A stretch of DNA of 64,000 nt from Microbacterium cremeum (GCF_015277855.1 NZ_CP063812.1:124001-188000), one strand, 5' to 3'. Counted from the first letter of the stretch, positions 7,580 through 16,402 are shown. Program-made: numbers and translations. Notes: generated by a model from the sequence alone, not told the origin.

Positions 7580-8496
7580 GCACCACGCCTCCGATCGCGA
7601 TGGTCGAGCAGCCCATCGCCACCGCCGGGCTCGGACGCGGACGCGGCCGCGGGAACAAGACCACCAAGATCCGCGGCTTCCGGGCCGGGTTCTGGGTGTA
7701 CGCGGGCCTGGGCGTCGTCGTGCTGTCGGCCGTCTTCCCCTACTACTGGTCGTTCCTGATCGGGTCGGGCGATGCCTCGACCATCAGCGATCCCGACATG
7801 TCGTGGATCCCCGGCGGCAACTTCCTCCGCAACGCCGCCTCGGTCGTGAACGACCCCGCGGTCAACTTCTGGCCCGCGCTGTGGAACTCGATCTACAGCT
7901 CGACGCTGATCGCGGCATCCGTCGTGGCCACCTCCACGCTCGCAGGCTGGGCCTTCGCGAAGCTCCGCTTCCGCGGGAGCAAGGGGCTGCTCGTCTTCGT
8001 CGTCGCCACGATGGCGGTGCCGACGCAACTGGGTGTCGTGCCGCTGTACATCCTCTTCGCCGACCTCGGCTGGACGGGCAACGTCGGCGCGATCATCATC
8101 CCGGCGCTCACGAGCGCGTTCGGCGTGTTCTGGATGACGCAGTACCTGCAGCAGACGGTGCCCGACGAGCTGATCGAGGCCGCCCGGGTGGACGGCGCGA
8201 CGATGATGCGCACGTTCTGGACCATCGCGGTCCCCGCTGCGCGCCCGGCGGCGGCGATGCTGTTCCTGTTCACCTTCGTCGGCGCCTGGAACAACTTCTT
8301 CTGGCCGTTCATCGTGCTCGACCGCCGCGACCCGACGCTGCCCGTCGCACTGTCGCTGCTGCAGTCGAACTACTTCGTGGACTACTCGGTGGTGCTCGCC
8401 GGGGTGCTCCTGGCGACGGTTCCGCTGCTGCTGCTGTTCGCCGTCGCCGGCCGTCAGCTCGTCAGCGGCATCATGGCCGGCGCCGTCAAGGGTTGA
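7576..8496 (+). CDS. cebG: Cellobiose ABC transporter permease CebG
   Basis: This 306-residue MalG-type permease starts with a basic Gly/Arg-rich cytoplasmic tail (GRGRGRGNKTTK), then has six membrane helices. The EAA loop reads ELIEAARVDGATMMRTFWTI. It pairs with CebF to form the channel. It is coupled to cebF by a 4-nt overlap and followed after 7 nt by the beta-glucosidase gene. Confidence 0.88.
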   Translation: MSTTPPIAMVEQPIATAGLGRGRGRGNKTTKIRGFRAGFWVYAGLGVVVLSAVFPYYWSFLIGSGDASTISDPDMSWIPGGNFLRNAASVVNDPAVNFWPALWNSIYSSTLIAASVVATSTLAGWAFAKLRFRGSKGLLVFVVATMAVPTQLGVVPLYILFADLGWTGNVGAIIIPALTSAFGVFWMTQYLQQTVPDELIEAARVDGATMMRTFWTIAVPAARPAAAMLFLFTFVGAWNNFFWPFIVLDRRDPTLPVALSLLQSNYFVDYSVVLAGVLLATVPLLLLFAVAGRQLVSGIMAGAVKG

Positions 8497-8503
8497 GAGA
8501 GAC

Positions 8504-10006
8504 ATGACCACCGCATCCAGAGAGGACTCTGCCCTCATGACGACCGCGACTTCGCGTCCGTTCCCGTCGAACTTCCTGTTCGGTGCGGCGACCGCCGCCT
8601 TCCAGATCGAAGGTGCCGCCCACGAGGACGGCCGCCGCGACTCGATCTGGGACGCGTTCTGCCGCGTGCCCGGCGCCGTGATCAACGGCGACAACGGCGA
8701 CGTCGCGTGCGACCACTACCACCGGTACCGCGACGACGTCGCGCTCATGAAGGACATGGGCCTGCAGACGTACCGCTTCTCGACGTCCTGGTCGCGCGTC
8801 CGGCCCGACGGCGGCGCGGTCAACGAGCAGGGCGTCGACTTCTACAAGCGGCTGGTCGACGAACTGCTCGATGCCGGCATCCTGCCCTGGCTCACGCTCT
8901 ACCACTGGGACCTGCCGCAGGCGCTCCAGGAGAAGGGCGGCTGGGCCCACCGCGACACCGCCGAGAAGTTCACCGAGTACGCGCTCGACATGCACGATGC
9001 GCTCGGCGACCGCGTGAACGTCTGGACGACGCTCAACGAGCCGTGGTGCTCGTCGTTCCTCAGCTACACCGCGGGCCTTCACGCGCCGGGCCACTACAGC
9101 GTGGCCGAGGGTGTGCTGGCGGCGCACCACCTGATGCTCGGTCACGGTCAGGCCGTGCGCGAGCTGCGCGCACGCGACGAGTCGCTGACCCTCGGCATCA
9201 CGCTGAACCTCACGGTGGCCGACCCGGTCGACGCATCGGACCCGGCCGACCTCGACGCCGCACGCCGCATCGACGGTCAGTTCAACCGCTGGTTCCTCGA
9301 TCCGATCTTCCGGGGCGCCTACCCGGCCGACATCGTCGAGGACTTCCGGAAGGTGGATGCCGAGGCCGTCGCCGCGTGGGAGTCCGCGGTCCGGCCGGGC
9401 GACCTCGAGGCCATCTCGACGCGCCTCGACACGCTCGGGGTGAACTACTACCACGGCGAGTACGTCGGAGGGCACGCGCCGGCGGATCCGCCGAAGCCGG
9501 GCGATGCGCCGACCGACCGGCCGGGACGCTCGCCGTTCCCGTCGCACGAGGGCATCTTCTGGCACGAGCGGGGTCTCGACCGCACCCCCATGAACTGGGA
9601 GGTGCAGCCCGAGGGGCTGACGCGCCTGCTCGAGCGCGTGTGGCACGAGTACGCCGAGCCGGCCGGGTCGGTGCTGTACGTCACCGAGAACGGTGCCGCC
9701 TACGACGACGTCCGCGTCGTCGAGGACGGCGAGGTGCGCGTGCACGACGACGAGCGCGCCGACTTCCTGCGCGCGCACCTGGCGGCGACGCTCGACGCGG
9801 CCGAGGCCGGCGTCGACGTGCGCGGCTACTTCTACTGGTCGCTGCTCGACAACTTCGAGTGGGCGTGGGGGTACGAGAAGCGGTTCGGTATCGTGCGAGT
9901 CGACTACGACACGCAGGAGCGGTCCCTCAAGGACAGCGCCCGCGACTACCGTCGGATCATCGCCGCCCGCGCGCTCACCGGCACCCGAGCGCCGGTCGAC
10001 GCATAG
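8504..10006 (+). CDS. bglC: Intracellular beta-glucosidase, glycoside hydrolase family 1
   Basis: This 500-residue retaining beta-glucosidase hydrolyses imported cellobiose and short cellodextrins to glucose. The acid/base Glu179 is in WTTLNEP and the nucleophile Glu395 in LYVTENG. 'FLFGAATAAFQIEGA' near the N-terminus and 'YFYWSLLDNFEWAWGYEKRF' near the end are classic GH1 blocks. There is no signal peptide. The ATG at 8504 is 7 nt after cebG; an ATG at 8537 preceded by GAGAGGA is an alternative that would give 489 residues. Its place in the ceb operon matches bglC of Streptomyces. Confidence 0.93.
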   Translation: MTTASREDSALMTTATSRPFPSNFLFGAATAAFQIEGAAHEDGRRDSIWDAFCRVPGAVINGDNGDVACDHYHRYRDDVALMKDMGLQTYRFSTSWSRVRPDGGAVNEQGVDFYKRLVDELLDAGILPWLTLYHWDLPQALQEKGGWAHRDTAEKFTEYALDMHDALGDRVNVWTTLNEPWCSSFLSYTAGLHAPGHYSVAEGVLAAHHLMLGHGQAVRELRARDESLTLGITLNLTVADPVDASDPADLDAARRIDGQFNRWFLDPIFRGAYPADIVEDFRKVDAEAVAAWESAVRPGDLEAISTRLDTLGVNYYHGEYVGGHAPADPPKPGDAPTDRPGRSPFPSHEGIFWHERGLDRTPMNWEVQPEGLTRLLERVWHEYAEPAGSVLYVTENGAAYDDVRVVEDGEVRVHDDERADFLRAHLAATLDAAEAGVDVRGYFYWSLLDNFEWAWGYEKRFGIVRVDYDTQERSLKDSARDYRRIIAARALTGTRAPVDA

Positions 10007-10042
10007 CGGCGGGACCCCCGCCGGACGGGGGAGGATATCGAC

Positions 10043-10078
10043 ATGAGCACCGACGTGAGGGGAGGGGCATCGCGATGA
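10043..10078 (+). CDS. Possible 11-codon leader ORF coupled to cebR
   Basis: ATG at 10043 opens MSTDVRGGASR and stops at TGA 10076-10078, which overlaps the cebR ATG as ATGA. It has its own GGGGGAGG site (10027-10034). Its first 11 bases, ATGAGCACCGA, repeat exactly at the cebR start 32 nt later, so it may have arisen by a small duplication of the start region. Translation is unproven. Confidence 0.4.
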   Translation: MSTDVRGGASR

Positions 10079-11088
10079 GCACCGATGCGATGCGTCATGC
10101 CGTGACGATCGAGGAGGTCGCCGCGGCCGCGGGGGTCTCGCGTTCGACGGTCTCGCGCGTCGTCAACGGCTCCACAGCGGTGAGCCCCGAGGCGCTCGAG
10201 GCGGTCAAGCGCGCGATCTCCGAGCTCAACTACGTCCCCAACCGCGCGGCCCGGTCGCTGGCCAGCCAGAAGACGCACGCGGTCGCGCTGATCGTGCCCG
10301 AGGACACCACACGGTTCTTCGGCGATCCGTTCTTCGCGGCGATCGTGTCGGGCATCAACTCGCGGCTCAGCCGCTCGGACTACGTGCTCAACCTGTTCAT
10401 CGCGAGCGACGACCCGGGTGACAAGACCACGAGCTACGTGCGCAGCGGCGCCGTCGACGGGGCGATCGTGGTCTCGCACCACACCAGCGACACGTTCATC
10501 GAGCGCATCGCGAGCGTCGTGCCGGTCGTGTACGGCGGCCGCCCGGTGCGCGAGCGCGAGCGCGACTACTACGTCGATGTCGACAACGTCCGGGGCGCGT
10601 ACGACGCCACCGTGTACCTCATCGAGAGCGGCCGCCGCCGCATCGCGACCATCGCGGGTCCGCTCGACATGCCCGCCGGCATCGACCGGCTGCAGGGATA
10701 CCGCGACGCCCTCGCGGCGTTCCAGCTCGACGAGTACGCGATCGAGGACGGCAACTTCACCGCCGACGGCGGCGCCGACGCGATGCGGCGCATCCTCGCC
10801 GCCGGTCCGCCGCCCGACGCCGTCTTCGTGGCGAGCGACCTCATGGCGCGCGGGGTGCTGACCGTCCTCGCGGCGGAGGGCCTGCGGGTGCCCGACGATG
10901 TCGCACTGATGGGCTTCGACGACTCGCCGGTCGCGACATCCGTCGTCCCGCAGCTGACCACGGTGCGTCAGCCGTCGTTCCAGCAGGGCGAGCGCATGGC
11001 CACGGTGCTGATCGACCTGCTCGCGGGGCGGCATCCGCGTCACGTCACGATCCTCGAGACCGAGCTCGTGATCCGCGACTCCGTCTGA
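10075..11088 (+). CDS. cebR: LacI-family transcriptional repressor of the cellobiose operon (CebR-like)
   Basis: This 337-residue regulator has an N-terminal LacI helix-turn-helix (residues about 5-55: TIEEVAAAAGVSRSTVSRVV then NGSTAVSP) with the hinge region NRAARSLASQKT, followed by a periplasmic-binding-protein-like sensor domain. The C-terminus 'VPDDVALMGFDDSP' with 'LTTVRQPSFQQGERM' is standard for the family. It ends the ceb operon, and three CebR-type boxes lie at the operon promoter, so it probably represses the operon including itself until cellobiose binds. A GGGGAGGGG site precedes the ATG. Confidence 0.87.
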   Translation: MSTDAMRHAVTIEEVAAAAGVSRSTVSRVVNGSTAVSPEALEAVKRAISELNYVPNRAARSLASQKTHAVALIVPEDTTRFFGDPFFAAIVSGINSRLSRSDYVLNLFIASDDPGDKTTSYVRSGAVDGAIVVSHHTSDTFIERIASVVPVVYGGRPVRERERDYYVDVDNVRGAYDATVYLIESGRRRIATIAGPLDMPAGIDRLQGYRDALAAFQLDEYAIEDGNFTADGGADAMRRILAAGPPPDAVFVASDLMARGVLTVLAAEGLRVPDDVALMGFDDSPVATSVVPQLTTVRQPSFQQGERMATVLIDLLAGRHPRHVTILETELVIRDSV

Positions 11089-11103
11089 CGGCTCGACCGG
11101 CGC

Positions 11104-12012
11104 TCAGGCCCGACCGGGCACGGTCGCGTGCAGCACGTTGCGCCACGGATCGTCGAACGAGACGGTGCGGCCGTCGTCGCGCACCTCGAACCCGTGGTGG
11201 CGCAGCCGCTCGGAGAGTTCGCCCAGCGCGTCGGCGCCGGGCAGCTCGAGGTCGACGCGGCCGAGTCCGAGTGCGGGCATGCGGGGCCCCGCGCCCCGCG
11301 AGTTCCACGTGTTCATCGCCATGTGGTGGTGGTAGCCGCCGGCGCTCACGAACACGGCCTGGTCGCCGAGCGCGGCCGTCTCGTCGAACCCGAGCGCGTC
11401 GACGTAGAACGCCCGTGCGGTGGCGACATCGCCGACCGACAGATGCACGTGACCGACGGATGCCGCGTCCCGCGTCGTCGCACCGCTCGCGGCCCGCTCG
11501 GTCAGGTGCTCGCGCAGGTACGCGTTCGGGTCGAGGTACAGGGTGGCCATCTCGATCTGCCCGTGCACCCACGACCACTCGGTGCGGGCGCGGTCCCAGT
11601 ACAGCTCGATGCCGTTGCCCTCGGGATCGGTGAAGTAGAACGCCTGGCTCACGAGATGGTCGGCCGACCCCGTGAACGTGTGGGGCGCGCGGGACGCGAC
11701 GCTGTAGAGCGCGGCGGCGAGCGCCTCCTGCGACTCGAACAGGATCGCGGTGTGGAACAGGCCCGCCGATCCCGGCGCCGCGTGACGCAGGGCGGGGTCG
11801 TGCCGCAGTGTCACGATCGCGCGTCCGGCCCGCCCGAGGACGACCTGGTCGCCGTCCGCGGCGAGCACCTCGAGGGTGACGACGTCGCGGTAGAACGCGG
11901 TCATGGCATCGAGGTCGCCGACGAGGAGGGTCACGGCCCCCATCGCGGTGTCGGCGGCGAGACGGTCGACTGCCGGGGATTCTGCATTCACGTGAATGTG
12001 AACCCCCGGCAC
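11104..12012 (-). CDS. Two-domain VOC (glyoxalase/extradiol dioxygenase-like) protein, CatE type
   Basis: This 302-residue protein has two VOC domains, residues about 23-150 and 188-300. Candidate metal ligands are His in LFHTAIL, Glu in GNGIELYWD and His in GHVHLSVGD, as in CatE-type catechol 2,3-dioxygenase-like proteins. The actual substrate is unknown. The start is uncertain: GTG at 12012 is used here, but a GTG at about 11991 in the same frame would shorten the protein by 7 residues. Neither has a strong ribosome site. A 14-bp palindrome overlaps the first codons. It converges on cebR with a 15-nt gap. Confidence 0.75.
   Translation of the reverse strand: MPGVHIHVNAESPAVDRLAADTAMGAVTLLVGDLDAMTAFYRDVVTLEVLAADGDQVVLGRAGRAIVTLRHDPALRHAAPGSAGLFHTAILFESQEALAAALYSVASRAPHTFTGSADHLVSQAFYFTDPEGNGIELYWDRARTEWSWVHGQIEMATLYLDPNAYLREHLTERAASGATTRDAASVGHVHLSVGDVATARAFYVDALGFDETAALGDQAVFVSAGGYHHHMAMNTWNSRGAGPRMPALGLGRVDLELPGADALGELSERLRHHGFEVRDDGRTVSFDDPWRNVLHATVPGRA
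11985..11998. promoter_or_regulatory. 14-bp perfect palindrome at the start of the VOC gene
   Basis: CATTCACGTGAATG lies over codons 5-9 of the longer reading, or exactly at the shorter GTG start. If the shorter start is real, the palindrome could be an operator or block ribosome access. Confidence 0.3.
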
Positions 12013-12040
12013 GCGTCGTCCATTCCCCGACCGGGTCGGG

Positions 12041-13387
12041 TCAGCGCACCTCGACGTCCTGCGGGTCGCCGCCGAGCTGACCCACCACCGGCAGCGGGCC
12101 CCCGTCGTCGGCCCCCGTCTTGCGCCAGCGGGCGATGAGGTTGCCGAGGTGGTAGATCAGCAGCGCGGCGGCCGCGCCGATCACGATCGCGCCGAGCTGG
12201 AAGTCGCCCCACTGCATCGTGAACCCGGCGATCCCGATCACGAGGGCGACGGCCGCGGTGTACTGGTTGACCGGACGCGAGAAGTCGACGCGGTTGTCGA
12301 CCCAGATCTTGATGCCGATGATGCCGATGAGTCCGTACAGGGCGGTGGTCACGCCGCCGAGCACGCCCGCGGGGATCGAGTTGAACACCGCACCGACGAC
12401 CGGCGACAGCGACAGCAGGATCGCGAAGATGCCGGCGACCCAGTACGCCGCGGTCGAATAGACGCGGGTCGCCGCCATGACGCCGATGTTCTCGCCGTAC
12501 GTCGTGGTGCCCGAGCCGCCGAAGAAGCCCGCGAGGGTCGTGGCCGCGCCGTCGGCGATGAGCGCCCGGCCGGTCTGCTGGTTGACGGATGCCTCGGTCA
12601 TGGTCGCGACGCCGCGCACGTGTCCGACGTTCTCGGCGACGAGCACGAGCACGACGGGCAGAAACATCGCGATCACGCTCCAGGTGCCGGGCGACACGAA
12701 GTCGGGCAGGTGGAAGGTCGGCAGGCCGACCCATTGGCCGTTCGCGACGAGCTCGTTCACGGCGGTGAAGTCGACCTCGCCGACGATCAGAGCGACGATG
12801 TAGCCGACGATCACGCCGAGGAAGATCGAGATGCGGCCGAGGAACCCGCGGAACAGCACGCTGAACAGCACGACGGCGACGAGCGTGACGGTCGCCGTGA
12901 AGGGCGCCTGCTGGTAGCTGTTCCATGCGACGGGCGCGAGGTTGAAGCCGATGAGCGCCACGATCGCGCCGGCGACGACCGGGGGCATGAGCCTCTCGAC
13001 CCAGCCGAGGCCGGCGAACTGCACGATGAAGCCGACCACGGCCAGCAGCACGCCGACCGCGACGATGCCGGCGAGCGCCGAGCCCATGCCCTGCGACGCG
13101 GTCGCCGCGGTGACCGGCGCGATGAACGCGAACGACGAGCCGAGGTAGCTGGGCAGCTTGTTGCGCGTGATGATCAGGAACAGCAGCGTTCCGATGCCCG
13201 AGAACAGCAGCGTCGTCGAGACGGGGAATCCGGTGATGATCGGGACGAGGAAGGTGGCGCCGAACATCGCGATGACGTGCTGAGCGCCGATCGCGATCGT
13301 CGCGGGCCAGTTGAGGCGCTCGTCGGGTTTCACCACCTTGCCGGGTTCGACGGTCCGGCCGTTGCCGTGCAGTGTCCACAGGGCCAT
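12041..13387 (-). CDS. uraA: Uracil/xanthine permease, NCS2 family
   Basis: This 448-residue nucleobase:proton symporter has about 14 membrane segments. Family signatures: 'AMFGATFLVPIITGFPVSTT' in the first segments, AENVGH with the conserved Glu, and GGSGTTTYGENIGVMA, the NCS2 substrate-site block. Length is normal. AAGGAG sits 7 nt before the ATG. It supplies pyrimidine (or xanthine) by salvage; UraA-like uracil transport is most likely from 'YSTAAYWVAGI' and the overall pattern, but the exact base is not certain. Confidence 0.88.
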   Translation of the reverse strand: MALWTLHGNGRTVEPGKVVKPDERLNWPATIAIGAQHVIAMFGATFLVPIITGFPVSTTLLFSGIGTLLFLIITRNKLPSYLGSSFAFIAPVTAATASQGMGSALAGIVAVGVLLAVVGFIVQFAGLGWVERLMPPVVAGAIVALIGFNLAPVAWNSYQQAPFTATVTLVAVVLFSVLFRGFLGRISIFLGVIVGYIVALIVGEVDFTAVNELVANGQWVGLPTFHLPDFVSPGTWSVIAMFLPVVLVLVAENVGHVRGVATMTEASVNQQTGRALIADGAATTLAGFFGGSGTTTYGENIGVMAATRVYSTAAYWVAGIFAILLSLSPVVGAVFNSIPAGVLGGVTTALYGLIGIIGIKIWVDNRVDFSRPVNQYTAAVALVIGIAGFTMQWGDFQLGAIVIGAAAALLIYHLGNLIARWRKTGADDGGPLPVVGQLGGDPQDVEVR

Positions 13388-13525
13388 GCGCGCTCCTTGC
13401 GCTCGGAGGGGATTGTGCTGGGCTCACGATAGCGGTCGGCGACGGGCACCGAAGTCGCCCCCGGCACCGCAGGGATGCCGCGGCCACAGGAGTGCGCGCT
13501 GTCACCGGATTGTCATGGCTGACCG

Positions 13526-13547
13526 CTGCCGCGTGGCAACGCGGCAG
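13526..13547 (+). promoter_or_regulatory. Hairpin abutting the ribosome site of the thioredoxin-like gene
   Basis: The stem CTGCCGCGT / ACGCGGCAG with a GGCA loop ends at the first base of the GGGGAGG site (13547-13553). Folding could limit ribosome access to the thioredoxin-like gene. Confidence 0.4.
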
Positions 13548-13562
13548 GGGAGGATGGGACCC

Positions 13563-14108
13563 GTGAAGCGCGCAGCCATCGTGGGAATCGTCGTCGGAGC
13601 AGTGGTGGTCGTCGGCGTGGCCGGTGCGGTCGCGCTGTCTCTGGGCGGCGGGACCGAACCGGTCGGGGCGTCGACGCCCTCGGCTTCGGTGTCGCCGGAG
13701 CCTGGCGATCCGAGCCCGGTCCCCGACGACACGCCCACTCCCGACGACGCCGCCCGCGGCGAGTCCGACGAGTCCGCCGCGCCCGAGGCTTCGCCCGGCG
13801 CGTACATCGAGTACAGCGAAGCCGCGCTCGCGGCGGCGGAGGGCACGCGCGTGCTGTTCTTCCACGCGCCGTGGTGCCCGCAATGCCGCTCGCTGGAGGC
13901 CGACATCCTGGCATCCGGGGTGCCGGAGGGCATCACGGTGGTGAAGGTGGACTACGACTCGAACCAGGCCCTGCGGCAGCAGTACGGCGTCACTCTGCAG
14001 ACCACCGTGGTCTCGCTCGACGAGGCGGGTGCCGCCACCAGCACGTTCGTCGCCTACGACGAGCCGACCCTCGGCGCCGCGCTGACCGGGCTCGGCTTGG
14101 GCGACTGA
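13563..14108 (+). CDS. Membrane-anchored thioredoxin-like protein
   Basis: This 181-residue protein has an N-terminal membrane anchor (residues about 4-26), then a Pro/Glu/Asp-rich extracellular linker (about 35-75), then a thioredoxin fold with the redox motif WCPQC (about residues 102-106, in LFFHAPWCPQCRSLE). GTG at 13563 is chosen because GGGGAGG ends only 9 nt upstream; the ATG at 13554 directly abuts that site. It overlaps the CcdA-like gene by 1 nt, so CcdA probably keeps this thioredoxin reduced outside the membrane. Confidence 0.85.
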   Translation: MKRAAIVGIVVGAVVVVGVAGAVALSLGGGTEPVGASTPSASVSPEPGDPSPVPDDTPTPDDAARGESDESAAPEASPGAYIEYSEAALAAAEGTRVLFFHAPWCPQCRSLEADILASGVPEGITVVKVDYDSNQALRQQYGVTLQTTVVSLDEAGAATSTFVAYDEPTLGAALTGLGLGD

Positions 14109-14857
14109 TGCTCGCCCTCACGCTGGTGTCGTTCGCCGCCGGTGTGCTCACCGTCCTCGCCCCGTGCGTGCTGCCGCTGCTGCCGGTGATCGTCGGCGGT
14201 ACGGCGGCCCGATCTGCGTCGACCGACGCGGTGGCCGAACGCCAGTGGTTCCGACCGCTCGTGATCGCGGCATCCCTCGCCGTCTCGGTCGTCGTCTTCA
14301 CACTGCTGCTGAAGGCGTCCAGCGCACTGCTGGGGGTGCCCGCGTGGGTGTGGCAGGTGGCGTCCGGCGTGATCGTCGCGACCCTCGGGCTCACGATGCT
14401 GTTCCCCGCGGTGTGGGAGCGGATCACCGTGTCGGCGGGGTGGCAGGCCGCCGGCGGCCGGCTCCTCGATCGCGGCTACCGCGTCGGCGGCGTCGGCGGC
14501 GACATCGCCCTGGGCGCCGCGCTCGGTCCGGCCTTCAGCAGCTGCAGCCCCACGTACGCCCTCATCGTGGCGACGGTGCTTCCGGCGACCTTCGCGGCCG
14601 GCGTGGTCTACATCTCGGCCTACGCGGCAGGGCTGGCGCTGGCGCTGCTCGGCATCGCGCTGGCCGGCACGGCACTGGTGCGGCGGCTGGGCTGGCTCGC
14701 CGACCCGCACGGCGTCTTCCGGCGCGTGATGGGAGGCCTGCTCGTGGTGGTGGGCGTCGCGGTCGCGCTCGGCTGGGACCGCCTCGCCCAGGCGTGGGTG
14801 CTCGAGCAGGGATGGTACGCGCCGATCGAGAACCTGGAACGGCTGCTGCTGGGCTGA
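14108..14857 (+). CDS. ccdA: CcdA/DsbD-type thiol-disulfide transporter membrane protein
   Basis: This 249-residue protein has six membrane helices and moves reducing equivalents from cytoplasmic thioredoxin to extracellular partners. The two redox cysteines are visible: Cys in VLAPCVLPLLPVI and Cys in AFSSCSPTYA. The ATG overlaps the thioredoxin-like gene's TGA by 1 nt. No cytochrome c maturation genes are adjacent, so the pair may serve general extracytoplasmic thiol reduction instead. Confidence 0.88.
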   Translation: MLALTLVSFAAGVLTVLAPCVLPLLPVIVGGTAARSASTDAVAERQWFRPLVIAASLAVSVVVFTLLLKASSALLGVPAWVWQVASGVIVATLGLTMLFPAVWERITVSAGWQAAGGRLLDRGYRVGGVGGDIALGAALGPAFSSCSPTYALIVATVLPATFAAGVVYISAYAAGLALALLGIALAGTALVRRLGWLADPHGVFRRVMGGLLVVVGVAVALGWDRLAQAWVLEQGWYAPIENLERLLLG

Positions 14858-14871
14858 ACCGCGGCCGCCCG

Positions 14872-15846
14872 TCAGGCGGAGGTGAGGCGGTCGAGCAGCT
14901 CGCGGTACCGTGCGACCGTGCGTTCGACGATGTCGGCGGGGAGGGCCGGCGGATCGCCCGTCCGGTCCCAGTTCGCGGCGAGCCAGTCGCGCACGATCTG
15001 CTTGTCGAAGCTGGCCATGCGCTCCTCGGAGGTGGTGCCCGCGGCCCACGTCTCGGCATCCCAGTAGCGCGACGAGTCGCTGGTGAGCACCTCGTCGGCG
15101 AGCGTCATCACGCCGTTCTCGTCGAGTCCGAACTCGAACTTCGTGTCGGCGAGGATCACCCCGCGAGCCTCGGCCGTACGCGATGCGCGGGCGTAGATCT
15201 CGAGCGAGAGGTCGCGCAGTTCTTCGGCGCGCTCGCGGCCGACGAGTTCGACCGTGCGCTCGAACGAGATGTTCTCGTCGTGCTCGCCCAGGGGCGCCTT
15301 GTACGCCGGCGTGTAGATCGGCTCGGGCAGCCGGTCGCCGTTCGACAGGCCGTCCGGCAGCGGGATGCCGCACACCGTGCCGCTCTCGCGGTACTCGGCC
15401 CATCCCGACCCGGTGAGGTATCCGCGCACGACACACTCGATCGGCAGCATCTCGAGGCTCTTCACGACCATCGCGCGGCCGGTGACGGCATCCGGGATCA
15501 GCGCCTTCACATCGTCGGGGGTGTTCGCCTCGCCGTCGTCGCCGAGCGTGAGCACGTGCGACGCCGCGAGATGGTTCGGGATGCCGCGACCGCCGTCGGC
15601 GCCGGCGAGCCGGTCGAACCACCACAGGCTGAGGGTCGTCAGCAGCACGCCCTTGCCGGGGATGCCGGGGGAGAGCACGTGGTCGAAGGCGCTGACGCGG
15701 TCGCTCGCCACGACGAGCATGCGGTCCGCGGACGCCGCCCCCGCCTCGGTGCCCGCGTCGGCCGGGACGTAGAGGTCGCGCACCTTGCCCGAGTAGACAT
15801 GGCGCCAGCCGGGAAGCTCGGTCGAGGGGGTGGGGGTAGCCGTCAC
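14872..15846 (-). CDS. purC: Phosphoribosylaminoimidazole-succinocarboxamide synthase
   Basis: This 324-residue enzyme joins CAIR and aspartate with ATP to form SAICAR (purine step 8). Visible motifs: GKVRDLY at residues about 18-24, VASDRVSAFDHVL, 'IECVVRGYLTGSGWAEY' and 'LADTKFEFG'. GTG at 15846 is chosen: a -10-like GATAAT (15853-15858) lies 6 nt upstream, suggesting a leaderless mRNA, and the homologous region begins right after it. Frame continues further upstream through repeat DNA but without family similarity. Confidence 0.95.
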   Translation of the reverse strand: MTATPTPSTELPGWRHVYSGKVRDLYVPADAGTEAGAASADRMLVVASDRVSAFDHVLSPGIPGKGVLLTTLSLWWFDRLAGADGGRGIPNHLAASHVLTLGDDGEANTPDDVKALIPDAVTGRAMVVKSLEMLPIECVVRGYLTGSGWAEYRESGTVCGIPLPDGLSNGDRLPEPIYTPAYKAPLGEHDENISFERTVELVGRERAEELRDLSLEIYARASRTAEARGVILADTKFEFGLDENGVMTLADEVLTSDSSRYWDAETWAAGTTSEERMASFDKQIVRDWLAANWDRTGDPPALPADIVERTVARYRELLDRLTSA

Positions 15847-15892
15847 GCGTCCATTATCCCGGCCGCGGGCCCCCGAGCCCTCCGGGACTGTG

Positions 15893-16034
15893 TCGGTCGT
15901 TGAGCGAGCGGAGCGAGACGAGACGGGGGTGTCGGTCGTTGAGCGAGCGGAGCGAGACGAAACGCCTGTACCGTCGGTTGACCGCTGGCTCGGGGCGTTT
16001 CGTCTCGGTCGCTGCGCTCCCTCGCTCAACGACC
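15893..16034. repeat. Two direct and one inverted copy of the 'cggtcgttgagcgagcg' repeat
   Basis: Direct copies at 15893-15925 and 15932-15964 are almost identical (39-bp period). An inverted copy lies at 15994-16034. They lie between the purC start and the end of the TfoX-like gene, upstream of the purC promoter, and can fold into alternative hairpins. Confidence 0.8.
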
Positions 16035-16063
16035 GGGGTGTGGCCGGGCCGCACGACCGGGGG

Positions 16064-16402
16064 TCAGGGGGTGATCTCGTCGACGTAGGCGAACGCCTCA
16101 GCGGTGGCCGATGGCCAGAGGTCCGCATGGTCGGGGTCGAGCACGACCCACTCGCGCATCGTGCGTCCGCGCATGTGCATGCGCTCGCCGTCGCCGGTGG
16201 CTTCGAGCGCGTCGGCGCGCTCGGCGGGCACCTTCACCACGAGGCTGCCGCGATAGCCGACGAACGCGAACACCTTGCCGCGCACACGGACACCCTCACT
16301 GCCGAACATCGGGCCGATGTCGACACCCGGGCGACCGAGGTACTCGGCCGCGATCGGATCGAAGATCTCGTGCGCCCGTGCAACCGCTGCGGCGTCCGTC
16401 AT
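16064..16402 (-). CDS. TfoX N-terminal domain protein
   Basis: This 112-residue protein consists of a TfoX/Sxy N-terminal domain alone: 'DIGPMFGSEGVRVRGKVFAF' then 'VGYRGSLVVKVP' and 'REWVVLDPDHADLWP'. Such stand-alone domains are common and have no proven competence role in actinobacteria. A -10-like TATCGT (16410-16415) is 7 nt before the ATG, so the mRNA is probably leaderless and no ribosome site is needed. Confidence 0.8.
   Translation of the reverse strand: MTDAAAVARAHEIFDPIAAEYLGRPGVDIGPMFGSEGVRVRGKVFAFVGYRGSLVVKVPAERADALEATGDGERMHMRGRTMREWVVLDPDHADLWPSATAEAFAYVDEITP

Noticed and set aside
8707-10074. Upstream extension of the cebR frame through bglC
   Set aside because: The extension is an arginine-rich shadow of the GH1 gene; the LacI domain starts right after ATG 10075, which has its own ribosome site.
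15847-16128. N-terminal extension of purC by about 94 residues
   Set aside because: The extension is encoded by intergenic repeats (RSARSTTDTPVSSRSARSTT) and has no similarity to SAICAR synthetase.
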